Notes: generated from the sequence alone by a model not told the origin. DNA of 64,000 bases from Stenotrophomonas maltophilia (GCF_002799155.1 NZ_NERD01000002.1:496001-560000); one strand, 5' to 3'. Positions 49,653-59,484 are shown, counted from the first letter of the stretch. Translations and numbers: made by a program.

Positions 49653-50531
49653 ATGATCGACCTGCGCCTGCTACGCCAGTTCGTGGCCGTGGCCGAAGAG
49701 CTGCATTTCCACCGCGCCGCCGCCCGCCTGCACATGTCACAGCCGCCGCTGACGGCGGCGATACGACGGCTGGAAGACGCGCTTGGAAGTGAACTGATCG
49801 TGCGTGGCAACCGTACCCTGGGCCTGACCGTGGCCGGGCAGACGCTGCTGGTGGAGGCGCGGGCAACACTGCAGCAGGCGGAGCAGGCACTACAGCGCAC
49901 CCGTGAAGCCGCCGCCGGGCAGTCTGGCAGCCTGCGCGTGGGTTATGTCGGCAGTGCGCTGTATGGCCGGTTGCCGGGCTTGATCCGCCGCTTCCGCCAG
50001 CAGTACCCGCAGGTGCAACTGCATCTGCAGGAGGCGACGTCGCGCCAGCAGCAGCTATGGCTACGCGAGCAGCGCATCGACGTCGGTGTGCTGATCCCAC
50101 CGATTCCCGCCGCCGAGCTGCTGCTGCACGACTTCGACCACGATCGCCTGGCGATTGCGCTGCCGCGTGCACACGCGCTGGCCAATGTGCCGCAGGCCAG
50201 TGTGGCGATGCTGGCAGACGAACCGTTCGTGTCGTGGCCGGCGGGCGAGGGCATCGGCTTCCATGCACAGGTGCTGGGTTTGTGCACCGTTGCGGGCTTC
50301 ACCCCGCGCGTGGTGCAGGAAGCGCAGGGCATGCATGCCGTGCTATCGCTGGTGGCGGTCGACGCCGGCGTGGCGATCGTGCCGGCCAGCATGGCCAGCT
50401 TCCGTCCGCAGGAGATCGTCTATCGCGTGCTGCAGGGCGAAGCAGCGCGCTTCAGCCTGCAGTTCTGCATGCGCCCGGAACAACTGTCGCCCGTGCTGGG
50501 CAATTTCCTGCAGATGGCGGGTGCGAACTGA
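49653..50531 (+). CDS. LysR-family regulator (CatR/BenM-like)
   Basis: A 292-residue LTTR; the N-terminus IDLRLLRQFVAVAEELHFHRAAARLHMSQPPLTAAIRRLEDALGSELIVRGNRTLGLT is typical of the aromatic-catabolism branch, and the sensor part starts GSLRVGYVGSALYGRLP. The start is ATG 49653. It is followed by a LysR remnant on the other strand. Target unknown; the preceding SDR is a candidate. Confidence 0.9.
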   Translation: MIDLRLLRQFVAVAEELHFHRAAARLHMSQPPLTAAIRRLEDALGSELIVRGNRTLGLTVAGQTLLVEARATLQQAEQALQRTREAAAGQSGSLRVGYVGSALYGRLPGLIRRFRQQYPQVQLHLQEATSRQQQLWLREQRIDVGVLIPPIPAAELLLHDFDHDRLAIALPRAHALANVPQASVAMLADEPFVSWPAGEGIGFHAQVLGLCTVAGFTPRVVQEAQGMHAVLSLVAVDAGVAIVPASMASFRPQEIVYRVLQGEAARFSLQFCMRPEQLSPVLGNFLQMAGAN

Positions 50532-50544
50532 TCCTGTGGATCCG

Positions 50545-50690
50545 CTATGCGGGGTCGCCGCGGAACAGGTTCGCAACGGCATAGTCGATGAACACCCGCA
50601 GGCGTGCACTGGGATGGCGCCCACCGGGCCATAGCAACGAGAACTGCCCTTGGTGCGTGGGCAGTGCAGGCAGCAACTGCTGCTGCGGTG
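50545..50690 (-). pseudogene. LysR C-terminal remnant
   Basis: On the minus strand the frame reads LPALPTHQGQFSLLWPGGRHPSARLRVFIDYAVANLF then RGDPA and stop at 50545-50547, the end of an LTTR sensor domain. An in-frame stop lies about 48 codons upstream and no N-terminal part is present, since the receptor gene stop lies at 50708. It looks like the last piece of a deleted regulator. Confidence 0.65.
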
Positions 50691-50707
50691 GTCAGCGCCG
50701 GCAATGC

Positions 50708-52801
50708 TCAGAACCGATAGCTGATGGTACCGGTCACTACGCGCGGGTAGCCGGCGAAGCAGTCGCCGAAGGTACGGCACGGTGCGTAGTAGCGCTTGTC
50801 GGTGAGGTTGGTGATGTTCAACGCCATCGTCCAGTCAGTCACCTGTACTTCCACCAATGCGTCTGCCAGCGTGTAGCTGGGGGTGATGATGCGCCCGCCA
50901 TTGCCCAGCGACACCGTATTGCCGACGTGGCGCACACCCAGGCCCAGGCGCAGGCGTGCGGCATCGTCCAGCTGGAAGCCCTTCGAAACCCAGGCCGAGG
51001 CCAGGTCCTGCGGGGTGTCGTTGAGGCGCTGGCCGACTTCCAATGCGAAGTTGCTGCGGCTGACCTCGGCCTCGTTGCGCGCAACGGCAGCGGTGATCGT
51101 GAGGTCGTTGGCGAACTGGAACTGGCCTTCCAGCTCGATGCCCTTGGAGCGGATCTGCCCGGTCTGCACCACGTTCAACACGTTGTCCGGGTCGTTGGTC
51201 TGCCGGTTGGTTTCGATGATGCGATACGCTGCCATCGTCAGCAGCAGGTTGCGTGCGGGTTGCCACTTGATGCCTGCCTCGCTCTGGCGGCCACGCATCG
51301 GCTTGAAAGCCTGGCCGAACAGGTCCTGGCCAGTGACCGGCAGGAACGACTCGCTGTAGCTCAGGTAGGGCGACACCCCTGCACCCAGTTCGCCAATCAG
51401 GCCGGCGCGATAGGTGGTGGCGTTGTCGGTCTGGCTGGGCTGCCCCTCTGTCTTCGAGCGTGCATGGTCGCGGCGCGCGCCCAGTACCAGCGAGACGCGG
51501 TCGGCCCAGCGGATCTGATCCTGCACGTACAAACCCAGCTGGGTGGAGGTCTGGTCGGGTTGGCGGTCCCAGCCACGGACCGTCGGCGCCACCGATACCG
51601 GGGTGTAGATGTCGATCGGCGTGCCGGTGGCGTCCAGCCGCTGCAGCTGCTCCTTGTACTGGCTGTAGTCCACGCCGGCCAGCAACAGATGCTGGAAGGC
51701 ACCGGTGGCGAAGTCGAACTGCAGCGCATTGTCGGCGCTGAAGATCTGCACGTCGGGGCGGGTGCCGTAGGCCGTGCGGTTGACCACGCGCCGCTCGGCG
51801 TCGATGAAGGGATCGGCCGGGTTGCTGTAGCTGTCCACGTACATCTGCTGCAGCGTGGTCCTGCCATCGATATAACGCACCGCCGAGCGCAGGCTGAGCG
51901 TGTCGCTGAAGCTGTGATCGAACAGCGCTGTCAGGCTGTACACGCGCGAGTCGATGCGGTCGAAACCAGGATCGCCGATGAAGGTGGACGGGTCGAGGCG
52001 GCGTCCGGGCGGGGCCAGCAGGGTCGCGGCCAGCGGCAGGAACTGCTGGCTGGAGCCGGTCCTGTCGTGCTGGTAGCTGGCCAGCAGGGTCAAGGTGCTG
52101 CGTTCGCCGCGCCAGCTGATCGACGGTGCCAGATAGACGCGGTCATCCTTCAATACATCGGTCTGCATGTTCGATTCGCGCACCAGCCCGACGAAGCGGC
52201 CGGCAAGCGTACCGGCATTGTTCAAGGCGCCGCCGATATCACCCTGCAGCTGCCTGCGGTCGAAACTGCCGAGCTGCACGCCGACCTCGCCGTTGGGGGC
52301 GCCGAAGGTCGGGCGCTTGCTCATCGCATTGATGATGCCGCCGGTGGCGCCGGCACCGTACAGCACCGAGGACGGGCCGCGCAGTACTTCCACACGTTCC
52401 AGGCCATAGATTTCCGGGCGGGCGAGGGGGCTGAACCCGTAGCTGCGGCGCAGGCCGTCCTGGTACTGCACCGGGTCCAGCCCGCGCACCGAGGTCGCAT
52501 CGTTGCGGGTATCCAGGCCCCAGGCATCGGCGGTGACGCCGGCGCTGTAGCGCAGCACTTCCTGCAGGTTGTGTGCGCCGCGATCGGTGAACAGCTGCTG
52601 GGTGACCACGCTGATCGCCTGCGGTGTCTCGGCCAGGGCGGTGTCGGTCTTGGTCGCGGTGCTGGCCCGCTCGGCCACCACCGTTACCTTGTCCAGAGTG
52701 CGCGCCGCCGGGTTGTCCTGGGCCTGGGTGATGGCCGAGGCCAGCAGGGGGGGCAGGGCAAGCGTGTACAGCAGCGGGCGGCGCGGCGACAGGGCGGGCA
52801 T
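50708..52801 (-). CDS. TonB-dependent siderophore receptor
   Basis: A 697-residue receptor of the FhuA/FpvA type. Signal peptide to SAITQAQD; plug with LAETPQAISVVTQQLFTDRG, VRGLDPVQYQDGLRR and LERVEVLRGPSSVLYGAGATGGIINAMSKRP; long barrel ending VVTGTISYRF. There is no signalling extension at the N-terminus. A Fur-box-like sequence lies about 60 bp upstream. Ligand unknown. Confidence 0.92.
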   Translation of the reverse strand: MPALSPRRPLLYTLALPPLLASAITQAQDNPAARTLDKVTVVAERASTATKTDTALAETPQAISVVTQQLFTDRGAHNLQEVLRYSAGVTADAWGLDTRNDATSVRGLDPVQYQDGLRRSYGFSPLARPEIYGLERVEVLRGPSSVLYGAGATGGIINAMSKRPTFGAPNGEVGVQLGSFDRRQLQGDIGGALNNAGTLAGRFVGLVRESNMQTDVLKDDRVYLAPSISWRGERSTLTLLASYQHDRTGSSQQFLPLAATLLAPPGRRLDPSTFIGDPGFDRIDSRVYSLTALFDHSFSDTLSLRSAVRYIDGRTTLQQMYVDSYSNPADPFIDAERRVVNRTAYGTRPDVQIFSADNALQFDFATGAFQHLLLAGVDYSQYKEQLQRLDATGTPIDIYTPVSVAPTVRGWDRQPDQTSTQLGLYVQDQIRWADRVSLVLGARRDHARSKTEGQPSQTDNATTYRAGLIGELGAGVSPYLSYSESFLPVTGQDLFGQAFKPMRGRQSEAGIKWQPARNLLLTMAAYRIIETNRQTNDPDNVLNVVQTGQIRSKGIELEGQFQFANDLTITAAVARNEAEVSRSNFALEVGQRLNDTPQDLASAWVSKGFQLDDAARLRLGLGVRHVGNTVSLGNGGRIITPSYTLADALVEVQVTDWTMALNITNLTDKRYYAPCRTFGDCFAGYPRVVTGTISYRF

Positions 52802-52856
52802 TGTCAGGAATCCGGGAAGGGCGGTGACGGCGGATTATCCGGATGCCCGCTCACAA

Positions 52857-52872
52857 ATACAAATGATTCCCA
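52857..52872 (-). promoter_or_regulatory. Candidate Fur box
   Basis: On the minus strand TGGGAATCATTTGTAT, similar to the Fur core TGAGAATCATTCTCAT (12 of 16 by eye), 56 bp before the receptor start. Confidence 0.5.
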
Positions 52873-52900
52873 AATGCGATTGTGTCGTCCGGGCGCTGTG

Positions 52901-54286
52901 TCAGGGCAGGCCGTCGGTCGCGCCGCGGATGCTCATCCAGGCGCCGCCGCCGGGGGCGCTGCCGGCACGGACACGGAAGCCGTGAAGGCCGGCGATGGCG
53001 GCCACGATCGACAGGCCCAGGCCGAATCCTGGTCCCTGGCTGGCGCTGCTGGTGCCGCGGAAGAAGCGCTGGTAGATCAGCGTGCGGTCCTGTGGCGGAA
53101 TGCCTGGCCCGTTGTCGATCACATCGATCCTCGGGGCGCCGTGATCATCGACTGCACGCAGCAGGATGCGGCCGTGTGCCGGGGTGAACTGCAGGGCGTT
53201 GGACAGCAGGTTGGCCAATGCTTCGAACAGCAGCTCGCGGTCGCCACGCAGCGGGCCCAGCTTCGGGTCCACCTGCAGCTCCAGCAACTGCTGCTTTTCC
53301 TCGGCCAGCGGCAGATAGAACTGGTGCAGTTCCTGCAGCAGCTCGGTGATGTCGACCGCGTCGAAGGCCGAACGCCGCTGGTGGCTCTCCAGTTCGGATA
53401 CCCGCAGCAGCGCGGCGAAGCGCGCCATCAGCATGTCGGTCTCGGCCAGCGCTTTGTCCAGTGGAACAGCGTGCGGGTCCCGTTCTTCCAGGCCTACGCG
53501 CATGCGGTACAGGTGGGCACGCAGGCGGGTCAGGGGCGTACGCAGATCGTGGGCGATGCTGTCGCACACGCCCTTGACCTCGGTCATCAGCTGTTCGATG
53601 CGCTCCAGCATGGCGTTGACGATGCTGGACAGCCGGTCGATCTCGTCGCGGCGGCTGGAGACCGGCAAGCGCTGGCCAAGGTCACCGGCCACGATGCGGT
53701 TGGTGGCCGCTTCGATCTGCTGGATCCGCTTCAGCGGGCGCCGGCGCAGCAGATGCCAGCCCACCAGGCCGGGAATGACGGTCAACGACACGCCCCACAG
53801 CAGTGCATCGAGAATGATGCTGTTGACCGCCATGAGCTTGCCATTCTGGCGCACGAACACCAGCGTCCGCCCATCGCGGGTCACCACGCCGAGTGCGCTG
53901 CCACCGCTCTCGTGGGGACCATCGGCCAACGTCCAGCCGTCCACCGGATGCGAATTGCCATCCAGCGGCAGCCCCTCGGGAATGGCGGCCAGTGCGCCAG
54001 CCATCGGCATGCCGGTGTTGTCGAACAACCCGTACGTATAGACCTGGTGCAGGTCGAAGCGTTGGCTGTCGCGCAAAGCTTCATCCAGTGCCGGCCCGTC
54101 GAAGCTCATGAACAGGTGGGCGCGCTGCTGCAGTCCCGATTCGGTCAGGTCACTCAGGTAATCCGAGATGCGCCAGTACATCACGCCCAGCAGCAGGCTC
54201 GACCACGCCACGAACAGGATGCAGTACAGGCCCAGCAGTCGGCTGCTGGAGGAACGCCAGTGGTCAGGATTGCGCGTCGAAGACAT
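52901..54286 (-). CDS. Sensor histidine kinase
   Basis: A 461-residue kinase: membrane segments at about 18-38 and 157-180 with a periplasmic domain between, HAMP at about 181-235, H246 in CDSIAHDLRTPLTRLR, then the ATPase domain with NLLSNALQFTP (N box), DNGPGIPPQD (G1) and GFGLGLSIV (G2). The start is ATG 54286, inside the regulator tail (23-bp overlap), so the two are coupled. The pair diverges from an RND pump and probably regulates it. Confidence 0.93.
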   Translation of the reverse strand: MSSTRNPDHWRSSSSRLLGLYCILFVAWSSLLLGVMYWRISDYLSDLTESGLQQRAHLFMSFDGPALDEALRDSQRFDLHQVYTYGLFDNTGMPMAGALAAIPEGLPLDGNSHPVDGWTLADGPHESGGSALGVVTRDGRTLVFVRQNGKLMAVNSIILDALLWGVSLTVIPGLVGWHLLRRRPLKRIQQIEAATNRIVAGDLGQRLPVSSRRDEIDRLSSIVNAMLERIEQLMTEVKGVCDSIAHDLRTPLTRLRAHLYRMRVGLEERDPHAVPLDKALAETDMLMARFAALLRVSELESHQRRSAFDAVDITELLQELHQFYLPLAEEKQQLLELQVDPKLGPLRGDRELLFEALANLLSNALQFTPAHGRILLRAVDDHGAPRIDVIDNGPGIPPQDRTLIYQRFFRGTSSASQGPGFGLGLSIVAAIAGLHGFRVRAGSAPGGGAWMSIRGATDGLP

Positions 54287-54947
54287 AGCCGGTTCCACGT
54301 ACGGTCATGATCGGCTGCGGCCGGCCAGGTTGTTCGATGCGCTTGCGCACGCGGCCGATATGCACGTCGATCAGGTTGGTGCCCGGATCGAAGTGGTAGC
54401 CCCAGACTTCCTGGAACAGCATGCTGCGGGTGACCACCTGGCCGGCGTTGCGGACCAGGAATTCGAGCAGCTTGAACTCGGTCGGCAACAGCGCGATTTC
54501 ATGCCCGCCGCGTCGCGCCGAACGGGTCATCAGGTCCAGTTCCAGGTCACCGGCGCGCAGCACGTTGTCGATGGCGCCGGTCGAGCCCTGGCGCCGGACC
54601 AGCACTTCCACGCGTGCGGCCATCTCATCGGAGGCGAACGGCTTGGTCAGGTAGTCATCCCCTCCCGCACGCAGGCCGCGCACGCGCTCATCCACGTCAG
54701 ACAGGGCACTGATCATCAACACCGGCGTGGTGATGCCTTCACGGCGCAACCGGGTGACCAGGGCCAGCCCGTCGATGCCGGGCAGCATGCGGTCCAGGGT
54801 GATCACCGCGTAGTCGCCTGTACGTGCCATCGCCAGGCCGTTGCTGCCGTCGCTGGCAACGTCCACGTCGAAACCGTGGCTGCGCAGTTCGGTGGCGATT
54901 TCCTCTGCGGTGACAAGATCGTCCTCGATGGTGAGTACGCGCGGCAT
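54264..54947 (-). CDS. OmpR-family response regulator
   Basis: A 227-residue regulator. Receiver with acidic pair E8-D9-D10, phospho-acceptor D52 (ITLDRMLPGIDG), T/S in VLMISAL and K in LTKPFASDE; C-terminal winged helix ending IMTVRGTGYVFDAQ. The start is ATG 54947 (MPRVLTIEDD); in-frame ATG 54977 is an alternative. Order regulator-kinase, divergent from MFP-RND, matches arrangements such as SmeRySy with smeYZ in S. maltophilia; I cannot assign which Sme pump this is. Confidence 0.93.
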   Translation of the reverse strand: MPRVLTIEDDLVTAEEIATELRSHGFDVDVASDGSNGLAMARTGDYAVITLDRMLPGIDGLALVTRLRREGITTPVLMISALSDVDERVRGLRAGGDDYLTKPFASDEMAARVEVLVRRQGSTGAIDNVLRAGDLELDLMTRSARRGGHEIALLPTEFKLLEFLVRNAGQVVTRSMLFQEVWGYHFDPGTNLIDVHIGRVRKRIEQPGRPQPIMTVRGTGYVFDAQS

Positions 54948-55004
54948 GGGCCAGTGTGCAGAGTGGGACAGGGGCATCGTCGCAATCGCGGGCAGCGACT
55001 GCAA

Positions 55005-55020
55005 ATGAAAAATGTTTCAT
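55005..55020. promoter_or_regulatory. Candidate operator between regulator and RND operon
   Basis: Inverted repeat ATGAAA-AATG-TTTCAT. TATATT at 55055-55060 could be the -10 of the efflux operon, but no good -35 is visible. Confidence 0.45.
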
Positions 55021-55099
55021 GCGCCATTTAGCAGGATCGTGCCGCCGCGTCTTCTATATTCGGCGCCGAACGCTCCCCCACGCGTGGAACCTGCAGCCG

Positions 55100-56278
55100 A
55101 TGATCCTTCCGAATTCCTCCCGTGCTTGCCGCGCCTGGCGGCTGCCGCGTACCGCGGGCCTGCCGCTGCTGGCGCTTGCCCTGGCCGGCCTGCTCAGCGC
55201 CTGCGGCAAGGACGCGCCCAAGCCTGCCGCCACGACGCCTGAGGTGACGGTGCTGACCCTGCGCAGCCAGCCGCTGGCACTGCAGCAGGAATTGCCTGGG
55301 CGCAGCGTCGCCTCGCAGGAATCGGATGTGCGCCCGCAGGTGGATGGCGTGCTGGTGAAGCGGTTGTTCGAGCAGGGCCAGTGGGTGAAGGCCGGGCAGC
55401 CGTTGTTCCAGATCGAGCCCGCGCTGTACCAGGCGGCGCTGAACGAGGCACAGGCCAACCTGAAGACGGCCGAGGCCGCTGCGGTGACCGCGCGCCTGCG
55501 GGCGCAGCGCATGCAGGCGCTGGGCAAGGACCAGTTGGCCGCGCGCCAGGACGTGGATGATGCGGTGGCCAGCGACCAGCAGGCCGCTGCCGCCGCGCAG
55601 GCCGCACAGGCGGCACGTGACACGGCCAGCACACGGCTGGGGTTTGCCACGGTGACTTCACCGATTGCCGGGCGCATCGGCCGCGCGCTGTTCACGCCGG
55701 GGGCGCTGGTCACCTCAGGCCAGGCCGATCCACTGGCACGGGTGCAGCAGATGGACCCGATGAACGTGGACATCACCCAGTCCAGCAATGAGTACCTGGC
55801 ACTGCGCCGCGCCATCGCCGACGGTGGCGTGCAGGCCGATACAGCGCCGGTGCGGCTGCGCCTGTCCGATGGCACCGACTACCCGTTGCCGGGCACGCTG
55901 GAATTCGCCGACGTGGACGTTCAGCAGGAAACCGGCAGCATCACCCTGCGCGCGCGTTTCCCCAATCCGGACGGGCAGCTGCTGCCGGGCATGTACGTGC
56001 GCGCGCTGGTGGGGCAGGGTACCCGCCAGCAGGCGCTGCTGGTGCCACAGGCTGCGGTCGATCGCAGCCCCAAAGGCGAGGCGCAGGCGTGGCTGGTGGA
56101 CAAGGATGGGAAGGCACGGCTGCGCCTGTTCCGCACCGCGCGTGCGGTGGGCGATCAGTGGCTGGTGCTCGATGGCCTTTCCGCCGGTGAGCGGGTGGTG
56201 GTGGCCGGCGCGCAGGGCCTGGCCGATGGCATGGCGGTGCGGGTGAAGCCTGCGCCGGCGCCGGCCGGGAAGGACTGA
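55100..56278 (+). CDS. RND efflux periplasmic adaptor (MFP)
   Basis: A 392-residue lipoprotein adaptor. Signal peptide with lipobox LLSAC; barrel-sandwich and hairpin pieces VRPQVDGVLVKRLFEQGQWVKAGQPLFQIEPALYQAAL, TVTSPIAGRIGRALFTPGALVTSG and LLPGMYVRALVGQG are typical of AcrA/MexA relatives. The start is ATG 55100. It ends four bases before the RND pump gene. Confidence 0.93.
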   Translation: MILPNSSRACRAWRLPRTAGLPLLALALAGLLSACGKDAPKPAATTPEVTVLTLRSQPLALQQELPGRSVASQESDVRPQVDGVLVKRLFEQGQWVKAGQPLFQIEPALYQAALNEAQANLKTAEAAAVTARLRAQRMQALGKDQLAARQDVDDAVASDQQAAAAAQAAQAARDTASTRLGFATVTSPIAGRIGRALFTPGALVTSGQADPLARVQQMDPMNVDITQSSNEYLALRRAIADGGVQADTAPVRLRLSDGTDYPLPGTLEFADVDVQQETGSITLRARFPNPDGQLLPGMYVRALVGQGTRQQALLVPQAAVDRSPKGEAQAWLVDKDGKARLRLFRTARAVGDQWLVLDGLSAGERVVVAGAQGLADGMAVRVKPAPAPAGKD

Positions 56279-56282
56279 GCAG

Positions 56283-59200
56283 ATGCTGCCGCGCTTTTTC
56301 ATCCATCGCCCGGTATTCGCCTGGGTCCTGGCGATCTGCATCATGGCCTTCGGCACCATTGCAGTGACCCAGCTGCCGGTGGAGCAGTATCCGGACATCG
56401 CGCCGCCGCAGGTCAACATCACCGCGAACTACACCGGTGCCTCGGCGCAGACGGTGGAGGACAGCGTCACCCAGGTGATCGAGCAGCAGATCAAGGGCAT
56501 CGACCATCTGCTGTATTTCTCATCCACCAGCTCGTCATCGGGGCAGGCGCGCATCACAGTCACTTTCGACCAGAGCGCCAATCCGGATATCGCCCAGGTG
56601 CAGGTGCAGAACAGCGTCAACCAGGCCATCAACCGGCTGCCGCAGGAAGTGCAGCAGCAGGGCGTGACGGTCGCCAAATCCCAGGGCGATTCGCTGATGG
56701 TGGTCTCGCTGTACGACACCAGCCGGCGCATGGAGCGCGTGGACGTCTCCGACTTCCTGGTCAGCAACGTACAGGACCCGATCAGCCGCATTCCCGGCGT
56801 GGGCGAGATCAACGTGTTCGGCTCTGCCTATGCGATGCGCGTCTGGCTGGACCCGCACAAGCTGCGCGCCTACGACCTGATGCCGTCGGACGTGCGCACA
56901 GCGATCCAGGCGCAGAACACGCAGGTGACGGCGGGCGAGCTGGGCGCAATGCCGTCCAGTCCGGCGCAGAGCCTCAACGCCACGGTGACCGCGCAGTCGC
57001 GCCTGCAGACCCCCGAACAGTTCCGCGCGATCATCCTGCGCACCCTGCCCAATGGCGCGGCGGTGTTGCTGGGCGACGTCGCACGGGTCGAGATCGGCGC
57101 GGAGAACTACCAGACCAGCAGTTATCTCAATGGCTATCCGGCGGCCGGTTTCTCGGTCACCCTGGCCTCCGGTGCCAACGCATTGGCCACTGCCGACGCG
57201 GTGCGCGCGGAGATCGAACGGCTGCGGCCGACCTTCCCGCCGGGGCTGCAGGTGGCTTATCCGCGCGACAGCACACCGTTCGTGCGGGTCTCGATCGAGG
57301 GGGTCATCCATACCCTGGTCGAAGCCATCGTGCTGGTGGTCGTGGTGATGTTCCTGTTCCTGCAGAACCTGCGTGCCACGTTGATCCCGGCAATCACGGT
57401 GCCGGTGGTGCTGCTGGGCACCTTCGGCGTGCTGGCGGTCGCCGGATTCACCATCAATACGCTGACCCTGTTCGCGATGGTGCTGGCGATCGGCCTGCTG
57501 GTCGATGATGCGATCGTGGTGGTGGAGAACGTGGAGCGCATCATCCACGACGAGCATCTGTCGCCTCGCGAGGCCACCGAAAAATCGATGGGCGAGATCA
57601 CCGGCGCGCTGATCGGCATCACCGTGGTGCTGGGCGCGGTGTTCCTGCCGATGGCCTTGTTCGGTGGTTCCACCGGCATCATCTACCGGCAGTTCTCGAT
57701 CACGATTGCATCTGCCATGGCATTGTCGGCGCTGGTGGCGCTGACGCTGACCCCGGCGCTGTGCGCGACCCTGCTCAAGCCGTCTTCGGCGCAGAAACCG
57801 CAGGGCCGCTTCTTCCGGGCGTTCAACCGGGGCGTCGAGCGCAGCCAGTTGGCCTACCAGGGAAAGCTCGGTGGCGTCGTTACCCGGCCGCGGCGCTGGA
57901 TGGCGTTGTACCTGCTGCTGGTGGTCGCCATGGTCGCGCTGTACGCGCGCATGCCCACCGGCTTCCTGCCGGTGGAGGACCAGGGCCAGGTGACCTTCCA
58001 GTTCTCCACGCCGGAAGGCACGCCGATGGCACGTACCGAAGCGCTGGGCGAGCAGATCAGCCGCTACTTCATGGAGCACGAGAAGCAGAACCTGGATGTG
58101 GTGTTCGTAGTGGTCGGCCGCAACAATGCCGGTACCGGCCAGAACGCCGGGCAGGGCTTCCTCGCACTGAAACCCTGGAATGAGCGCACGGGTGACAACA
58201 CCGCTGCGGCGATCATCACGCGGGCCAATGCCTACTTCCGCAGCCTGCCCGATGCCAGGGTCAACGTACTGGCACCGCCGGCGGTGCGTGGACTGGGCCA
58301 GTCCAGTGGTTTTGAACTGTGGTTGCAGGACACCAGCGCGGCCGGACGCGTGGCGTTGCAGGCGGCGCAGGAGCAGGTGGTGCGTGCGGCCGGCGAAGAC
58401 GACGGGCTCACCTCGGTGCGCCTGAACGGCCTGGGCGACAAGGCCGAGCTGCGGCTGGACATCGACCATGCGCAGGCCAGCGCGCTGGGCCTTGCGCAGG
58501 CCGACATCAATTCCACGCTGTCGGCGGCCTGGGGCGGCAGCTACATCAACGACTTCCTCGACCGTGGCCGGGTCAAGCGGGTCTACATGCAGGGTGATCA
58601 GCCCTACCGCAGTGTGCCCGACGACATCGGCCAGTGGTATGTGCGCGGTGGCAACGGCCAGATGGCGTCGTTCGCCAGCTTCGCCAGCAGCCACTGGGCG
58701 CGCGGCCCGCAGCTGCAGCAGCGCTTCAACGGCCTGCCGGCGATGCAGATCCAGGGCAGTGCCGCCGAAGGGCGCAGCTCGGGCGAGGCGATGCAGCGCA
58801 TGCAGGCGCTGGTTGCCGATCAACCCGGGTTCGACCTGCAGTGGAGCGGCCTGTCCTACCAGGAACAACTGGCCAGCAACCAGACATTGTGGCTGTACAC
58901 CGCCTCCATTGCCTTCATCTTCCTGTGCCTGGCAGCGCTCTATGAGAGCTGGACGGTGCCGGTGGCGGTGGTGCTGGTGATCCCCCTGGGTGTCATTGGT
59001 ACCGTGCTGGCGACCACCGTGGCCGGGTTCGTCAATGACATCTATTTCCAGGTCGGTCTGCTGACCACCATCGGCCTGTCGGCCAAGAATGCGATCCTGA
59101 TCGTGGAGTTCGCCGAAGCCCGCTATCGCGCTGGCAGTTCGGCGGTGGAGGCGGCGCTGCAGGGCGCGCGCCTGCGCCTGCGCCCGATCGTGATGACATC

Positions 59201-59384
59201 TCTGGCCTTCGTGGCCGGTGTGATTCCATTGGCGCTGGCCACCGGTGCGGGTGCGGTCAGCCGCCGCGAAATCGGCATGAGCGTGATCGGCGGCATGGTC
59301 TCCGGCACCGTGCTGGCGGTGGTGCTGGTGCCGCTGTTCTTCGTGCTGGTACGCCGCCTGGGCCGGTCGCGGCCGCAGGACTGA
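56283..59384 (+). CDS. RND multidrug efflux pump (AcrB/HAE1 type)
   Basis: A 1033-residue inner-membrane antiporter closely matching AcrB across its length: MLPRFFIHRPVFAWVLAI start, GAEQ-like porter regions, the proton-relay acidic pair in MVLAIGLLVDDAIVVVENVERI, and GLSAKNAILIVEFAEARYRAG near the end. It forms the operon with the adaptor; no outer-membrane channel gene follows, so it probably uses a TolC-like protein encoded elsewhere. Confidence 0.95.
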   Translation: MLPRFFIHRPVFAWVLAICIMAFGTIAVTQLPVEQYPDIAPPQVNITANYTGASAQTVEDSVTQVIEQQIKGIDHLLYFSSTSSSSGQARITVTFDQSANPDIAQVQVQNSVNQAINRLPQEVQQQGVTVAKSQGDSLMVVSLYDTSRRMERVDVSDFLVSNVQDPISRIPGVGEINVFGSAYAMRVWLDPHKLRAYDLMPSDVRTAIQAQNTQVTAGELGAMPSSPAQSLNATVTAQSRLQTPEQFRAIILRTLPNGAAVLLGDVARVEIGAENYQTSSYLNGYPAAGFSVTLASGANALATADAVRAEIERLRPTFPPGLQVAYPRDSTPFVRVSIEGVIHTLVEAIVLVVVVMFLFLQNLRATLIPAITVPVVLLGTFGVLAVAGFTINTLTLFAMVLAIGLLVDDAIVVVENVERIIHDEHLSPREATEKSMGEITGALIGITVVLGAVFLPMALFGGSTGIIYRQFSITIASAMALSALVALTLTPALCATLLKPSSAQKPQGRFFRAFNRGVERSQLAYQGKLGGVVTRPRRWMALYLLLVVAMVALYARMPTGFLPVEDQGQVTFQFSTPEGTPMARTEALGEQISRYFMEHEKQNLDVVFVVVGRNNAGTGQNAGQGFLALKPWNERTGDNTAAAIITRANAYFRSLPDARVNVLAPPAVRGLGQSSGFELWLQDTSAAGRVALQAAQEQVVRAAGEDDGLTSVRLNGLGDKAELRLDIDHAQASALGLAQADINSTLSAAWGGSYINDFLDRGRVKRVYMQGDQPYRSVPDDIGQWYVRGGNGQMASFASFASSHWARGPQLQQRFNGLPAMQIQGSAAEGRSSGEAMQRMQALVADQPGFDLQWSGLSYQEQLASNQTLWLYTASIAFIFLCLAALYESWTVPVAVVLVIPLGVIGTVLATTVAGFVNDIYFQVGLLTTIGLSAKNAILIVEFAEARYRAGSSAVEAALQGARLRLRPIVMTSLAFVAGVIPLALATGAGAVSRREIGMSVIGGMVSGTVLAVVLVPLFFVLVRRLGRSRPQD

Positions 59385-59484
59385 GTGGGGGCGCGGCTGT
59401 CATCTGGCTGCCGCGGTACCCTCACCCGTTCTTTGCCCAGGCGTCGCTAACGTAGGTCGTCCCCGTCCCCCACGGAGACCCGCC

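Noticed and set aside
50588-54310. 1240-residue open frame antisense to the receptor and kinase genes
   Set aside because: It covers two well-supported genes on the opposite strand and has His/Gln/Val-rich composition typical of high-GC shadows.
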